Source: Corynebacterium sp. TAE3-ERU12 | GTDB lineage: Bacteria > Actinomycetota > Actinomycetes > Mycobacteriales > Mycobacteriaceae | Assembly (NCBI RefSeq): GCF_019209905.1 | Contig: NZ_JAHUTM010000001.1 | Span: 124,001 to 188,000 of the forward strand | DNA length: 64,000 bases | Reading direction: 5' to 3' | Shown: positions 35,577-44,821 of the stretch, one piece after another | Layout of the letters: each line of letters starts with the position of its first letter | Position numbering within the stretch: position 1 is the first letter of the stretch | Notes under the pieces: model-generated | Told to the model about the DNA's origin: nothing | Seen by the model: the letters and a program-made list of their open reading frames with translations, nothing else | Databases searched by the model: none | Position numbers and translations under genes: made by a program

Positions 35577-38123
35577 GTGGCTTTGTACAGGAATTACCGA
35601 CCGGCATCCTTCGGCGAGGTCAGGGGACAAGATCATGTCACCGTGCCGCTGTCGGCTGCGCTGGATTCGCGCGGCAGCGACGGTGCCCCTGACCGGATTA
35701 ATCACGCCTACCTGTTCTCAGGCCCGCGTGGCTGCGGTAAAACCTCCTCGGCACGCATCCTTGCCCGCAGTCTGAACTGCGTTAATGGCCCGACATCTAC
35801 TCCGTGTGGGCAGTGTCGTTTCTGTGTTGCCCTGGGCCCGAAGGGCGCGGGCCATGTGGACGTCATTGAGATGGACGCAGCCTCGCATAATGGTGTCGAG
35901 GACATGCGTGAGTTGCGTGAGAACGCCCAGTACGCCCCTGCTGAGGCCCGGTATCGGGTGTACATCATCGATGAGGCCCATGCGATTAGTAATCAGGGTT
36001 TCAACGCGCTGCTCAAGGTGGTGGAGGAGCCGCCGGAGCACCTGATTTTCATTTTTGCGACCACTGAGCCGGAGAAGCTGCTCGATACGATCCGCTCGCG
36101 TACGCATCATTACCCGTTCCGGCTGTTGCCGCCGAATACTATGCGCCAGCTGTTGGAGGATATTTGTGCCCAGGAGGGGGTGCAGGTTGATGAGCGGGTT
36201 TTCCCGATGGTGGTGCGCGCTGGTGGTGGTTCGCCGCGTGATTCATTATCCGTGATGGACCAGCTCATTGCTGGTGCTGGCCCTGATGGGGTCGAGTATG
36301 AGCGCGCTAGTGCCCTGTTGGGGGTCACCGATCGCGCCATGCTGGATAGGGCGGTCGATTGTGTGGCCCGCGGTGATGGTGCCGGTTTATTGCGTGCGGT
36401 GGATGACGTCATTAATGCCGGCCAGAATCCGCGTCGGTTCGCTGAGGATCTGCTCGATGTGCTGCGGGATTTGATGCTGGTCAAGGCCGTGCCGGATGCC
36501 ATTGATGCGGCACTTGTCGACGCTGTTGGGGAGCGCGTGGATATTGTCACCGCTCAGGCTGCGGCGTTCAGTATGGAGACTTTAACCAGGCTTGCCGACG
36601 TGGTCAGCCGCGGGATCACCCAACTTGTGGGCGCAACGTCGCCGCGGTTGTTGTTGGAAGTGTTATGTGCGCGCATGGTGCTGCCCGGCACGGAGGACAA
36701 TTACTTGGCCCTGGCTCAGCGTGTGGAGCAGTTGGAGAAGGGTATTGGGGTGACTCCGCCGGCAAGTGACCAGTCCGGTGGTGGTGCCCAGCCAGCTGCG
36801 GCGCCTGCTGGTCAGTCCGCGCCGGAGCCGGAGCCGGAGCAGCGTGCGCAGGCCCCTGCGGCTGGTTCGAGTGCGGAGAGTGTGGATGCTGCGTTGGCGC
36901 AGTTCCGTGCTCAGCGTGAGCAGAAGAGTGGGGCGAAGAAGCGGGGGTCGGCCCCACAGCAGGATGCTGAGCGTGGGGCTGCTGAGCGTGAGACTGCGGG
37001 GTCGCCGAGTGCGGCTGAGGAGCGTGCCCGTAAGGCCCGGGAGGCCCGTGAGCAGGCGAAGCGTTTACAGGAAGCCGCCCGTGAGCAGGAGCGTCTGGAG
37101 CGGGAGCGGGAAGCTTTGGCGCGGGAGGAAGCTACGCGGCGTGCCGACGCTGCCGCCGCCGATGAGGATGCCGCTGAGGATGACGCTGCTGTGAGTGCGC
37201 AAGCGTCGGTCTCGCCCGCGCCTGCTGCGGAGCCCGCGCCCGTGCCTGCTGCTGAATCGGAGCCTGAGCCTGAACCAGCGCCGGAACCCGAGCCTGAACC
37301 AGCACCCGAGCCTGAGCCTGAGCGGCAGCTCACCGTGGAGACCATCCGCGACAGCTGGCCGGATATCATCGCCGCCATTGATGAGTCCGCCAAGGCCGTG
37401 ATGGTCTTAGCGAGCGCTGCGGTGCCCGTCGAACTCGACGACACCACCCTGACCATCGCCCACAACACCGGGGCGTTGGCTAACCGGCTCAACGCGCCGG
37501 ACAATACTGCGGCCCTTGGAGAGGCGATCGGCCAGGTGCATGGTGTGCGCCTCGAGGTGCAGTGTGTGGTGGGCACCAACCGCAGCGGTGCTCGGCCGCG
37601 CCAGCACCAGGCTGCCAAGAGTGATAGCAGCCAGGCGGCGGCCGACGATTCGGCCCCGCCAGCTGAACACACCCCAGCACCGGCGCCTGCGCCAGAACCT
37701 GCTCCTGCGCCAGAACCGGTACAGGATAATGAGCCTGCCTACCGGAAGGTGTTGGAGCAGCGCAGGCAACGCCAGCAGCGCGCCCAACACAACGCCTCCG
37801 GCAACGCCAAGCCGCTGCAGGAAGAGCAGACTAAGAGCACTATCGCCCAGTTGCAGCGCGCCTTCGCCCCGAAAACCGGCGGCGGGGGATACCGCGCCGG
37901 CAGCGACGATATTCCGCCACCGCCGGAGCCCTACGATGATGTGCCACCTCCCCCGGAGCCGGATTATGGGGGCGCCCCGCCGGATACCCACGCCGCCCCG
38001 ACAAAGGATGAGCTGCAGGAATATTTGGACGCCGATCCTCATGAGGGCGTGACAGATCAGCGCAGCCAACTTGAAGTCGTTGTGGATTATTTGGCCAAGG
38101 AGCTCGGCGCGCGCCGCATGTGA
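35577..38123 (+). CDS. dnaX: DNA polymerase III subunit gamma/tau
   Basis: Clamp-loader ATPase that loads the sliding clamp and holds the replisome together. The AAA+ domain has Walker A GPRGCGKT at 49-56, the zinc cysteines LNCVNG...CGQCRFC and the Walker B-type IIDEAHAIS. The helical lid and collar follow to about 370. The rest of the 848 residues is a low-complexity tail: a Lys/Arg/Glu-rich helix-like stretch (about 440-530), Pro-Glu repeats, a tau-like domain (TVETIRDSWPDIIAAI), then more Pro-rich sequence. I see no slippery frameshift signal for a separate gamma form. Confidence 0.94.
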   Translation: MALYRNYRPASFGEVRGQDHVTVPLSAALDSRGSDGAPDRINHAYLFSGPRGCGKTSSARILARSLNCVNGPTSTPCGQCRFCVALGPKGAGHVDVIEMDAASHNGVEDMRELRENAQYAPAEARYRVYIIDEAHAISNQGFNALLKVVEEPPEHLIFIFATTEPEKLLDTIRSRTHHYPFRLLPPNTMRQLLEDICAQEGVQVDERVFPMVVRAGGGSPRDSLSVMDQLIAGAGPDGVEYERASALLGVTDRAMLDRAVDCVARGDGAGLLRAVDDVINAGQNPRRFAEDLLDVLRDLMLVKAVPDAIDAALVDAVGERVDIVTAQAAAFSMETLTRLADVVSRGITQLVGATSPRLLLEVLCARMVLPGTEDNYLALAQRVEQLEKGIGVTPPASDQSGGGAQPAAAPAGQSAPEPEPEQRAQAPAAGSSAESVDAALAQFRAQREQKSGAKKRGSAPQQDAERGAAERETAGSPSAAEERARKAREAREQAKRLQEAAREQERLEREREALAREEATRRADAAAADEDAAEDDAAVSAQASVSPAPAAEPAPVPAAESEPEPEPAPEPEPEPAPEPEPERQLTVETIRDSWPDIIAAIDESAKAVMVLASAAVPVELDDTTLTIAHNTGALANRLNAPDNTAALGEAIGQVHGVRLEVQCVVGTNRSGARPRQHQAAKSDSSQAAADDSAPPAEHTPAPAPAPEPAPAPEPVQDNEPAYRKVLEQRRQRQQRAQHNASGNAKPLQEEQTKSTIAQLQRAFAPKTGGGGYRAGSDDIPPPPEPYDDVPPPPEPDYGGAPPDTHAAPTKDELQEYLDADPHEGVTDQRSQLEVVVDYLAKELGARRM

Positions 38124-38146
38124 TCGGTCCATGTCCACCCCGCCGG

Positions 38147-38152
38147 TACACT
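38147..38152 (+). promoter_or_regulatory. -10 element upstream of ybaB-recR
   Basis: TACACT about 60 nt before the ybaB start; a conventional leader with a ribosome site would follow. No clear -35 box. Confidence 0.35.
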
Positions 38153-38210
38153 CTTGGCCGTGCCCGGCAGTCGCCAGTATCGGGCCACACCCCATACGAA
38201 AGGACAAGAA

Positions 38211-38546
38211 GTGAACCAGCCGGATATGAACGCCATCCTGCAGCAGGCCCAGCAGATGCAGAGCCAGCTGCAGGCCGCCCAGCAGGAGATTATCGCCAGC
38301 ACCGTCGAAGGTGAGGCCGGTAATGGTCTTGTGAAGATCGCTATGACCGGTGGCGGTGAAATCAAGGACATCACCATCGACCCCAAGGTCGTCGACCCCG
38401 ACGATGTGGAAACCCTGCAGGACCTCGTCCTGGGCGCATTCCAGGATGCCACCGGTAAGGTCTCTGAGCTCGCCGAGCAGAAGATGGGCCCGCTGTCGCA
38501 GGGCTTCGGTGACCTCGGCGGCGGTCTTCCGGGTATGGGGCTGTAA
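38211..38546 (+). CDS. ybaB: YbaB/EbfC-family nucleoid-associated protein
   Basis: 111-residue dimeric DNA-binding protein that sits between dnaX and recR in most bacteria. The family pattern is a long N-terminal helix ([22 protein letters not shown]), [29 protein letters not shown] and a C-terminal helix, with a Gly-rich end. GTG 38211 follows AAAGGACAAGAA; an internal ATG is six codons later. It is likely co-transcribed with recR, 8 nt downstream. Confidence 0.92.
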   Translation: MNQPDMNAILQQAQQMQSQLQAAQQEIIASTVEGEAGNGLVKIAMTGGGEIKDITIDPKVVDPDDVETLQDLVLGAFQDATGKVSELAEQKMGPLSQGFGDLGGGLPGMGL

Positions 38547-38554
38547 GTACCCAC

Positions 38555-39202
38555 GTGTTCGAAGGACCATTCCAGGACCTCATTGACGAGTTCTCCCGCC
38601 TGCCCGGCGTCGGCCCGAAGTCCGCGCAGCGCATCGCGTTCCACCTGCTGAAGGTGGAACCGGAGGACATCACCCGCCTGCAGTCAGCGCTATCGGCCGT
38701 GCGTGAAGGGATCTGCTTCTGCCGGATCTGCGGCAATATTTCCGCCGAGGAAGTCTGCCGCACCTGCTCCGATCGCAAACGCGATCTCGGCCTTATCTGC
38801 GTTGTTGAAGAAGCCCGCGATGTGCAGGCCATTGAACGCACCGGCGAATTTCGGGGGCGCTACCACGTGCTTGGTGGGGCGCTGGACCCGCTGGGCGGGA
38901 TCGGCCCCAATGAACTCAATATCCGCACCCTGCTGCAACGTATCGGCGGGGTACTGCCGGATATCCCCAGCGCCGATGACCCCGAGGTCAACCAGGACGC
39001 CCCGGACATCCACGAGGTCATTATCGCCACCGACCCCAATACTGAGGGAGAAGCCACAGCAACCTACCTCGCTAAGTTGCTGCGTGATTTCCCGGACTTG
39101 CGGGTCACACGCTTAGCCTCTGGTATGCCGCTGGGCGGGGACTTGGAGTTCGTCGACGAACTGACTTTGTCCCGCGCCCTCAGCGGCCGGCTCACGGTAT
39201 AA
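38555..39202 (+). CDS. recR: Recombination protein RecR
   Basis: Component of the RecFOR pathway that loads RecA on gapped DNA. The helix-hairpin-helix is in [17 protein letters not shown], the zinc finger has all four cysteines ([16 protein letters not shown]), and the Toprim domain runs from ICVVEEARD to [15 protein letters not shown]. 215 residues, slightly longer than the usual 200. GTG start at 38555. Its stop abuts the convergent gatD stop with no gap. Confidence 0.93.
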   Translation: MFEGPFQDLIDEFSRLPGVGPKSAQRIAFHLLKVEPEDITRLQSALSAVREGICFCRICGNISAEEVCRTCSDRKRDLGLICVVEEARDVQAIERTGEFRGRYHVLGGALDPLGGIGPNELNIRTLLQRIGGVLPDIPSADDPEVNQDAPDIHEVIIATDPNTEGEATATYLAKLLRDFPDLRVTRLASGMPLGGDLEFVDELTLSRALSGRLTV

Positions 39203-39955
39203 CTACTGCTCGCTTTTGGGGCGTTCCTTCGCGGCGAAACGCTCCTGCCGCAGTCGGTCAATCACCGGCAAATCCAGGGCGGTGAGCGTATCGGCCTCCA
39301 CCCCAAGAGCGCGGGCGAGCAATAAGTCCGCCAACTCAGGGTTGCGCGCCAGACACGGCCCGTGCATATAGGTGCACACCACAGAACCCTGCACAGCACC
39401 ATCAGTGGCACCAGGCTTACCGGCACCAGAAGCACCCGGGTTACCGAAACCACGAGTCACCAGGCCCAGTGGTTTCGCATCCGGGCCCAATGTGGTTGCC
39501 CCCAGGTGATTTTCAAAACCAGTCAGCGGGGCACTGAGCCCATCGAGCTGCGCGGTCGTGGCCAGCTCACCGATGCTGCGGGCCTGCTGGGGATGGGTGG
39601 CCACATCGACCACACCAAGCCCGGAGACCTCTTCGCCACCGGCGATGAAGCTATTGCCCAGCACCTGGAAACCAGCACAGATCGCCAGCACCGGCCGGCC
39701 CGCGTCAATAGCGCGCAGCAGGCCACCATCGTCGGCAAGATGTTTCACAGCCAGTTTCTGGGCCACGTCCTCACCACCGCCGATGGTGTAAATATCCAGG
39801 TCGTCGGGGATAGCGTCGGAAAGCCGCAGGGGGACAATCGTTGCGTCATAACCGCGCATCCGGGCGCGCTGGCGCAACACCAGAGCATTGCCATCGTCGC
39901 CATAGGTGCCCAGCACGTCGGGAAGCACCAGGCCGATGCGTAGCGTGTCACTCAT
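39203..39955 (-). CDS. gatD: Lipid II isoglutaminyl synthase, glutaminase subunit GatD
   Basis: Class-I glutamine amidotransferase that supplies ammonia to MurT for amidation of the D-glutamate of lipid II. The nucleophile is C93 in LAICAGFQVLG; the histidine lies in CTYMHGPCLARNPELAD. 250 residues, normal size. Its ATG overlaps the murT stop (ATGA), so the two subunits are made in step. The older name for this family is CobQ-like amidotransferase. Confidence 0.92.
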   Translation of the reverse strand: MSDTLRIGLVLPDVLGTYGDDGNALVLRQRARMRGYDATIVPLRLSDAIPDDLDIYTIGGGEDVAQKLAVKHLADDGGLLRAIDAGRPVLAICAGFQVLGNSFIAGGEEVSGLGVVDVATHPQQARSIGELATTAQLDGLSAPLTGFENHLGATTLGPDAKPLGLVTRGFGNPGASGAGKPGATDGAVQGSVVCTYMHGPCLARNPELADLLLARALGVEADTLTALDLPVIDRLRQERFAAKERPKSEQ

Positions 39956-41280
39956 TTCGAGTCCTCCTCGGCGGTGCCTGCCGCATGCTCAGTATTGCCG
40001 GTGGTCGCGTCGCGGTCGATGGCGCGACGCAGATCCCGGAACGCGGTGTAATTAGCCAAAACCTCCACCCGGCCCGGCGGGCACGAAGCGATGGCCTCGA
40101 CGGGGTCGGCGATGCGCTGGTGCTCAATATCGGCATAAAGCAGCCGAACCGCCAGGTCCGTGGCCCGCTCACCGGAGGCGCGGACCGCGATATCGCCGAA
40201 ATCTTCGAAACGGACATCCCACAACCAGGACAAATCCTGGCCGTCGGCGATATGTCCATTAACGGCAATCACCACACCATCGGCGGTGCGATCCACCATC
40301 GACAGCGCCTCCTGCCAGCCAGCGGGGTTCTTGGCCAACAACATGCGCACCTCATGCTCACCGACAGAGATGGTGGAGTAGCGGCCAGCCACTGAATCAA
40401 CGCTGCAGACTGCCCGAATCGCCGAGGAGGTAGGAACACCCATCGCCACGGCGGCAGCTACCGCCTGGGTGGCGTTACCGCGATTAGCGTTGCCGGGAAG
40501 CCGCAAGCTTAGAGGGTGCACTGTGCCTTCAGGGGACTGCACCCCAAGAGCGTCGACGGTCCAGTCCGGGGTGGGGCGACGGAACTCGCCCCCATCGGGC
40601 AGCGGCTCCGAGGCGAACCAGTCACCATCGGAATGGATGATGGCGCCGCCGGTACGCGGGCAGCTGGTGGCGTCATTGGTCCAGCCGCCGCCAGCAGCGA
40701 CCCACACCACCTTCGGGGCGTCCCAGGCCGCTGCGGTAATCAGGGGGTCATCACAGTTGGCGATAATGGTGGCCTGCGGGTTGTTATTCACCGCCGCCCG
40801 CAGCGAGCGTTCGATGGTGTTGATTTCACCGACGCGGTCCAGCTGGTCGCGGGAGAGGTTCAGCATCACAATGACCTCGGGCTTGAGGTCTGCGGCGATA
40901 TGGGCCACGTGCAGCTCATCGACCTCAATCACCAGCCGGTCGGCGTCCTTGCCAGCCAGCAGCGCGGAGATCACACCAGCATCCATATTGTCGCCACCAT
41001 CATTTGTGGCGACCGTACCGGCAGAACGCATAGCCGCAGCTAGCATTCTGGTGGTGGTGGATTTGCCATTGGTGCCGGTGATGATGGCCGCGGGGCGACC
41101 ACCGCCGAGGCCGGCGAGAATATGGGGGTCAATCTTCAGGGCAATGAGGCCACCGATCATGCCGCCTGCGCCACGCCCGGTGGTACGGGACGCCCAAGTG
41201 GCGGCGCGGGCGGCGGTGGCGGCGAGCCGGGAACGGGGGCTCATCCGGTTCGGGCCGCGGGGGATGCTGCGCTCGGTCAT
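39952..41280 (-). CDS. murT: Lipid II isoglutaminyl synthase, Mur-ligase subunit MurT
   Basis: ATP-dependent Mur-ligase-like subunit that activates the D-iso-glutamate carboxylate of lipid II. The P-loop GTNGKSTTT is at 69-77, and DGGDNMDAGVISALLAG and LNLSRDQLDRVGEI follow. The C-terminal DUF1727 region includes WDVRFEDFGDIAVRASGERATDLAVRLLYA. The Cys4 zinc ribbon of Gram-positive MurT is reduced to one cysteine here (SCPRTGGAIIHSDGDWFASEP); I believe this is common in Corynebacteriales. TAGACT lies 7 nt before the ATG. Forms the MurT-GatD complex with the overlapping next gene. Confidence 0.92.
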   Translation of the reverse strand: MTERSIPRGPNRMSPRSRLAATAARAATWASRTTGRGAGGMIGGLIALKIDPHILAGLGGGRPAAIITGTNGKSTTTRMLAAAMRSAGTVATNDGGDNMDAGVISALLAGKDADRLVIEVDELHVAHIAADLKPEVIVMLNLSRDQLDRVGEINTIERSLRAAVNNNPQATIIANCDDPLITAAAWDAPKVVWVAAGGGWTNDATSCPRTGGAIIHSDGDWFASEPLPDGGEFRRPTPDWTVDALGVQSPEGTVHPLSLRLPGNANRGNATQAVAAAVAMGVPTSSAIRAVCSVDSVAGRYSTISVGEHEVRMLLAKNPAGWQEALSMVDRTADGVVIAVNGHIADGQDLSWLWDVRFEDFGDIAVRASGERATDLAVRLLYADIEHQRIADPVEAIASCPPGRVEVLANYTAFRDLRRAIDRDATTGNTEHAAGTAEEDSK

Positions 41281-41287
41281 GGTGCGC

Positions 41288-41293
41288 AGTCTA
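41288..41293 (-). promoter_or_regulatory. -10 element of murT (leaderless)
   Basis: TAGACT on the minus strand, 7 nt before the ATG at 41280. Confidence 0.45.
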
Positions 41294-41307
41294 GTCGCGT
41301 GGTGTTA

Positions 41308-42123
41308 CTAGGCCATTACGCGACGGCCGCCGCGCTGGAACCACATCGCCCCGATAATCAGTGCCGCGGTCAACCCCAGCACCGTCGTTGACGCAATCAG
41401 GGCGTAGTGCCCGCCATCTGTGATGCCGAGGACTTCGGCGGTGCGGGTGTTATCGAACGCCAGTGCCGCCTTGACCATGAACGTCAGCGGGTTGAGTTCG
41501 GCGAAGGGCCGCACAGCTGCGACGAAGCGCTCCGCGGGAACCATGCCGGCGTTGAGGAAAGACACCACCATTAGCAGCGGTGTGGCGATCATCGCCGATT
41601 CTGGGGTGGTGCCCACTGAGGCGATGAACATTGCCGCCGCGGAGCCGAAAAGCGAACCGACGATGAGCACAGCCGCCAGCCACAGCCCAGCACTGAGGGT
41701 ATGAATGCGCATCCCCAGGATGAATGCGGCGATGATGACGGTTATGCCGGAGGCAATCGAGCGGGCCAGATCGCCTAAGAACCGGCCCAGCAGCATTGGT
41801 GTGATGCCGCCGGTTGTGGTGGCAATGCGCGCGGGCATGCCGCGTTGCCGCTCGCGCAGGGCGTAGGCCGCCGAGGCCTGGGCCGAAATCATCTGCGAGT
41901 TGATAATGAGCATCACCGTCAGGGGCAGCACATCGAGCGTGCCGACGCCTTGGGCGGTGGACATGAGTTCACCGAAAAGAACACGCATCACGATGAAGGA
42001 CATGGCGGGGACGACCAACGTGTTGACCACCACGGCGGAGTCGCGCAGCATGACCCGGATATTGCGGGTGAAGTGCACCATGGTCAGTTCCATGGCACCG
42101 ACGGTGGGGGTGGCCTTAGACAT
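41308..42123 (-). CDS. ABC-2 type transporter permease, second subunit
   Basis: 271-residue membrane protein with six helices and the ABC-2 (DrrB-like) plan: an N-terminal cytoplasmic segment before VVVNTLVVPAMSFIVMRVLFG, the YALRERQRGMPARI coupling region, and LNAGMVPAERF before the last helices. It overlaps the other permease by 8 nt and shares an operon with the ATPase. Together they form an exporter of the drug/lipid type; the substrate is unknown. Confidence 0.85.
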   Translation of the reverse strand: MSKATPTVGAMELTMVHFTRNIRVMLRDSAVVVNTLVVPAMSFIVMRVLFGELMSTAQGVGTLDVLPLTVMLIINSQMISAQASAAYALRERQRGMPARIATTTGGITPMLLGRFLGDLARSIASGITVIIAAFILGMRIHTLSAGLWLAAVLIVGSLFGSAAAMFIASVGTTPESAMIATPLLMVVSFLNAGMVPAERFVAAVRPFAELNPLTFMVKAALAFDNTRTAEVLGITDGGHYALIASTTVLGLTAALIIGAMWFQRGGRRVMA

Positions 42124-42877
42124 GGTTCCTCCGGGACAGGGCGTGGGTGAATCCCCAGATGGCGATGATGGTCATGATGGCCAACCAGGCGGCAGCCTCA
42201 ATGGCGGTGCTGCCGAGGTCCCCGTCGCCCATGAGGGCGCGGGCGGTGTCGAGAATCGGGGAGAGCGGCACGTGTGTGATGACCGGTGCGATGGAATCCG
42301 GCAGGGCCTCCGCGGGCACGAAAGCCGTGGAGAACATGATGATGACCAGCACCATGCCCTGGAACAACATGGCAGTAGAGGTCGGTTTTTTCGTCAATAA
42401 ACACGCCCCGTCGATGCAGCCGGACACCACGATGGCGAAAACCACGAATAAGCCAAATAGGGCCACGGTGCGCCAGAAACCGCCTTCGAACCGGGCGCCG
42501 AGCAGCATGGCGACGATAATGACCACACCACCGGACCAGGACAGGCGGGTGAGATCAGCCAGCAACCTGGCGGCGACGATAGTCCAGGTGGGGGTTTGGG
42601 TGGTCAGGATGCGGGAGTGGATACCGTTTTCCGCGTCGAGGGACACTGCCAAAGCGGAGCCGCCGGCGGTGAACATGGTCGCCTGGATCATGCCGGCAGG
42701 TAAGAGGAAGTTGGCGTAGTTGAAGCCAATGGACTGCGCGGTGAGGGAAAAAGTTGCGTAGAACGCGCACACAAACAAACTGGGAATAATCAGCGCCGAG
42801 ACCATCACCGCCTGATTGCGGAATACCCGCAAAGTATCGCGCCGCCAGCCGGCGGCTACTGCGCCACCGGGGTTCAT
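42116..42877 (-). CDS. ABC-2 type transporter permease, first subunit
   Basis: 253 residues with six helices, paralogous to the following permease: RDTLRVFRNQAVMVSALIIPSLFVCAFYATF, ENGIHSRILTTQTP as coupling region, and FVPAEALPDSIAPVITHVPLSPILDTAR. Its ATG overlaps the ATPase stop (ATGA). The two unequal permeases imply a heterodimeric channel. Confidence 0.85.
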   Translation of the reverse strand: MNPGGAVAAGWRRDTLRVFRNQAVMVSALIIPSLFVCAFYATFSLTAQSIGFNYANFLLPAGMIQATMFTAGGSALAVSLDAENGIHSRILTTQTPTWTIVAARLLADLTRLSWSGGVVIIVAMLLGARFEGGFWRTVALFGLFVVFAIVVSGCIDGACLLTKKPTSTAMLFQGMVLVIIMFSTAFVPAEALPDSIAPVITHVPLSPILDTARALMGDGDLGSTAIEAAAWLAIMTIIAIWGFTHALSRRNHV

Positions 42878-43914
42878 TGACCCGCCTCCTTCGTTTCTGT
42901 GCCGCGCCGGGCGATATCACCGGAGTCGGCGATGGCGAAGAACACATCATCGAGGGTGGCGGGCACCAGCCCGGCATCGACGATGGTGTTGTCATCACCG
43001 GTCCATTCGGCCAGGGCGTGAACCAGAGTGCGGTAGCCGTCGGGGGCGTCGACGCAGACCACCCCGTCAGCTGAGTGGGCGGTGAAGCCACGCTCGGTGA
43101 GGGTGGCTGTGAACTGTTCCGCGGTGTCCTGGTCCAGCATGGCGATCCGGCAGGTGGTGGCGCCGTAGCGGTCTTTGAGTTCGGCCGGGGTGCCCTCGTC
43201 GAGGACCTTGCCGTCGGCAAGCATGGCGATCCGGTCGGCCAGGGCGTCAGCTTCTTCGAGGGTCTGGGTGGTCAACAAGATGGCGGTGCCGTCGGAGGCG
43301 AGGGCGTGGATCATCTGCCACACCGAACGTCGGGCCGCCGGGTCCAGGCCGGTGGTGGGTTCGTCGAGGAAGAGTAGGGCCGGCGGCACCATGAGCGAGG
43401 CTGCGATATCGAGGCGCCGGCGCATGCCTCCGGAGTAGTCCGAGGCTTTGGAGTCTGCCGCGGCGGATAGGTCGAAGGTGGTGAGTAGTTCTGTGGCGCG
43501 TCCGGTGGCTTCGGATTTGGATAGGCCCATCAGGCGTCCGAAGTAGATGAGGTTTTCGCGGCCAGTGAGTTCCTGGTCGATTGCGGCGTATTGGCCGGTT
43601 AAGGAGATGGAGGAGCGGATACCGGCGGGGTTGGTGGCGAGGTCGTGCCCGTTGATCATCACCGTGCCTGAGGAGGCGGGCAGCAGGGTGGACAGCACAT
43701 TGATGAGTGTGGTTTTGCCGGCACCGTTGGCGCCGAGGACGGCGAGGATGCCGCCGCGGGGGATGGTGAGGTTGATGCCGCGGAGGATTTCGGCGCGTTT
43801 ATTGCCGGTGCCGCGGTGGCAGTGCAGATCGCGGATATCGAGAATGAGGTCGTTGGTGTCTGGGGTGCTCAAATGACCCGCATCCTTTCGGCTAACAGAA
43901 TTACTAACCGCCAT
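42874..43914 (-). CDS. ABC transporter ATPase (DrrA-like exporter)
   Basis: ATP-binding subunit of the exporter. Walker A GANGAGKTT near residue 60, signature YSGGMRRRLDIA, Walker B LLFLDEPTTGLD, H-loop in TTQTLEEAD, and the extra C-terminal domain of DrrA-type ATPases (VPATLDDVFFAIAD). The listed ATG at 43914 has no ribosome site. A TTG at 43872 (LSTPDTNDLIL) has GAAAGGA about 9 nt upstream and is the more likely start, giving 332 residues. It is divergent from the siderophore-interacting protein gene across about 100-140 bp. Confidence 0.85.
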   Translation of the reverse strand: MAVSNSVSRKDAGHLSTPDTNDLILDIRDLHCHRGTGNKRAEILRGINLTIPRGGILAVLGANGAGKTTLINVLSTLLPASSGTVMINGHDLATNPAGIRSSISLTGQYAAIDQELTGRENLIYFGRLMGLSKSEATGRATELLTTFDLSAAADSKASDYSGGMRRRLDIAASLMVPPALLFLDEPTTGLDPAARRSVWQMIHALASDGTAILLTTQTLEEADALADRIAMLADGKVLDEGTPAELKDRYGATTCRIAMLDQDTAEQFTATLTERGFTAHSADGVVCVDAPDGYRTLVHALAEWTGDDNTIVDAGLVPATLDDVFFAIADSGDIARRGTETKEAGQ

Positions 43915-44011
43915 AGGGGATAGGCGTGCATAACAATATCGCTACCGCTTAGGTGGCGGCAAGAGTAACCTCGGCACGCACATAAAGGTATGGGCCACAG
44001 AAAGGATTGGG

Positions 44012-44821
44012 ATGGGGCGCGGAATCGAGGGCGTGGTACTCAAACTGCTCGGCGCAGACGACTACACCCTGACCGTTATCGACTGCGCAGAAATCACCAG
44101 CGGGTACTGGAAAGTACGCTTTGACCTCGGTGGATTACTCAATGACCACCCGCCGCACCCCGCCCAGTGGATTCGCATGTGGGTGCCCGTATGCAACGCC
44201 ACCAGCGCCGAGGGCAACGGCCCACTGCCCGCTGCCGGAGATGTCGATGAGCTACGCCAGCGCGGATACACCATCATTGACACCGATCCGGCCACCAACC
44301 AGGGCACCATCGCCTTCGCTATCCACGACGGCCCGGCCCCGTGGTGGGCGCGGCGGTGCCAGCCGGGAGACACCATTCATTGCACCGCGATGGGATCAAA
44401 AAATGAGCTTCCCGACGACGCCGCCGACGTTGCAGAGTGGTTCTACTTCGGAGACACCGCCTCGGTGCCAGCGATCTCTGACTTATTACAGGCACGGCCA
44501 CCGCACCGAGATGGGGAGCCTGCACCCGCCCGGGTATTCCTAGAACAACAGCATGACGACGACCCGGATATCCCGCTGCCGATACTTCCAGGCGATACCC
44601 TCACCTGGTTGCCGCGTGCCGACGTTGAACCGGAGCAGGCTGAAATCGTCGCTGCGGCGCGGGCGGCGGTGGCTGATCCGGGCGACGGGGTGCGCCGGTT
44701 CGCGTGGATTCACTGCGATAATAAGCGCACCCGCTGCATCGCCAAGATCGTGAAAAACGACTGGAAATTACCCCGCAAGACCGGGTTTAAGCAGCAGGCC
44801 TACTGGATTGACCGGGACTAA
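44012..44821 (+). CDS. Siderophore-interacting protein (ferric-siderophore reductase, SIP family)
   Basis: FAD-containing reductase of the SIP/ViuB family that releases iron from ferric siderophores in the cytoplasm. 269 residues: an FAD-binding barrel (GYWKVRFDLGG, QWIRMWVPV) then a NAD(P)H-binding domain (FYFGDTASVPAISDLL), ending in the family signature KQQAYWIDRD. The ATG follows AAAGGATT. Iron control is expected, but I found no convincing DtxR box in the gap upstream. It overlaps the convergent exonuclease-like gene by 4 nt. Confidence 0.85.
   Translation: MGRGIEGVVLKLLGADDYTLTVIDCAEITSGYWKVRFDLGGLLNDHPPHPAQWIRMWVPVCNATSAEGNGPLPAAGDVDELRQRGYTIIDTDPATNQGTIAFAIHDGPAPWWARRCQPGDTIHCTAMGSKNELPDDAADVAEWFYFGDTASVPAISDLLQARPPHRDGEPAPARVFLEQQHDDDPDIPLPILPGDTLTWLPRADVEPEQAEIVAAARAAVADPGDGVRRFAWIHCDNKRTRCIAKIVKNDWKLPRKTGFKQQAYWIDRD

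Noticed and set aside
39952..41280. Loss of the MurT Cys4 zinc ribbon as a novel feature
   Set aside because: Only one cysteine remains, but as far as I recall this is usual for Corynebacteriales MurT; noted in the feature instead.
43949..43971. DtxR-like half sites TTAGGT and AACCT upstream of the siderophore-interacting protein gene
   Set aside because: The half sites are 13 nt apart instead of 7, so they do not form the DtxR palindrome.
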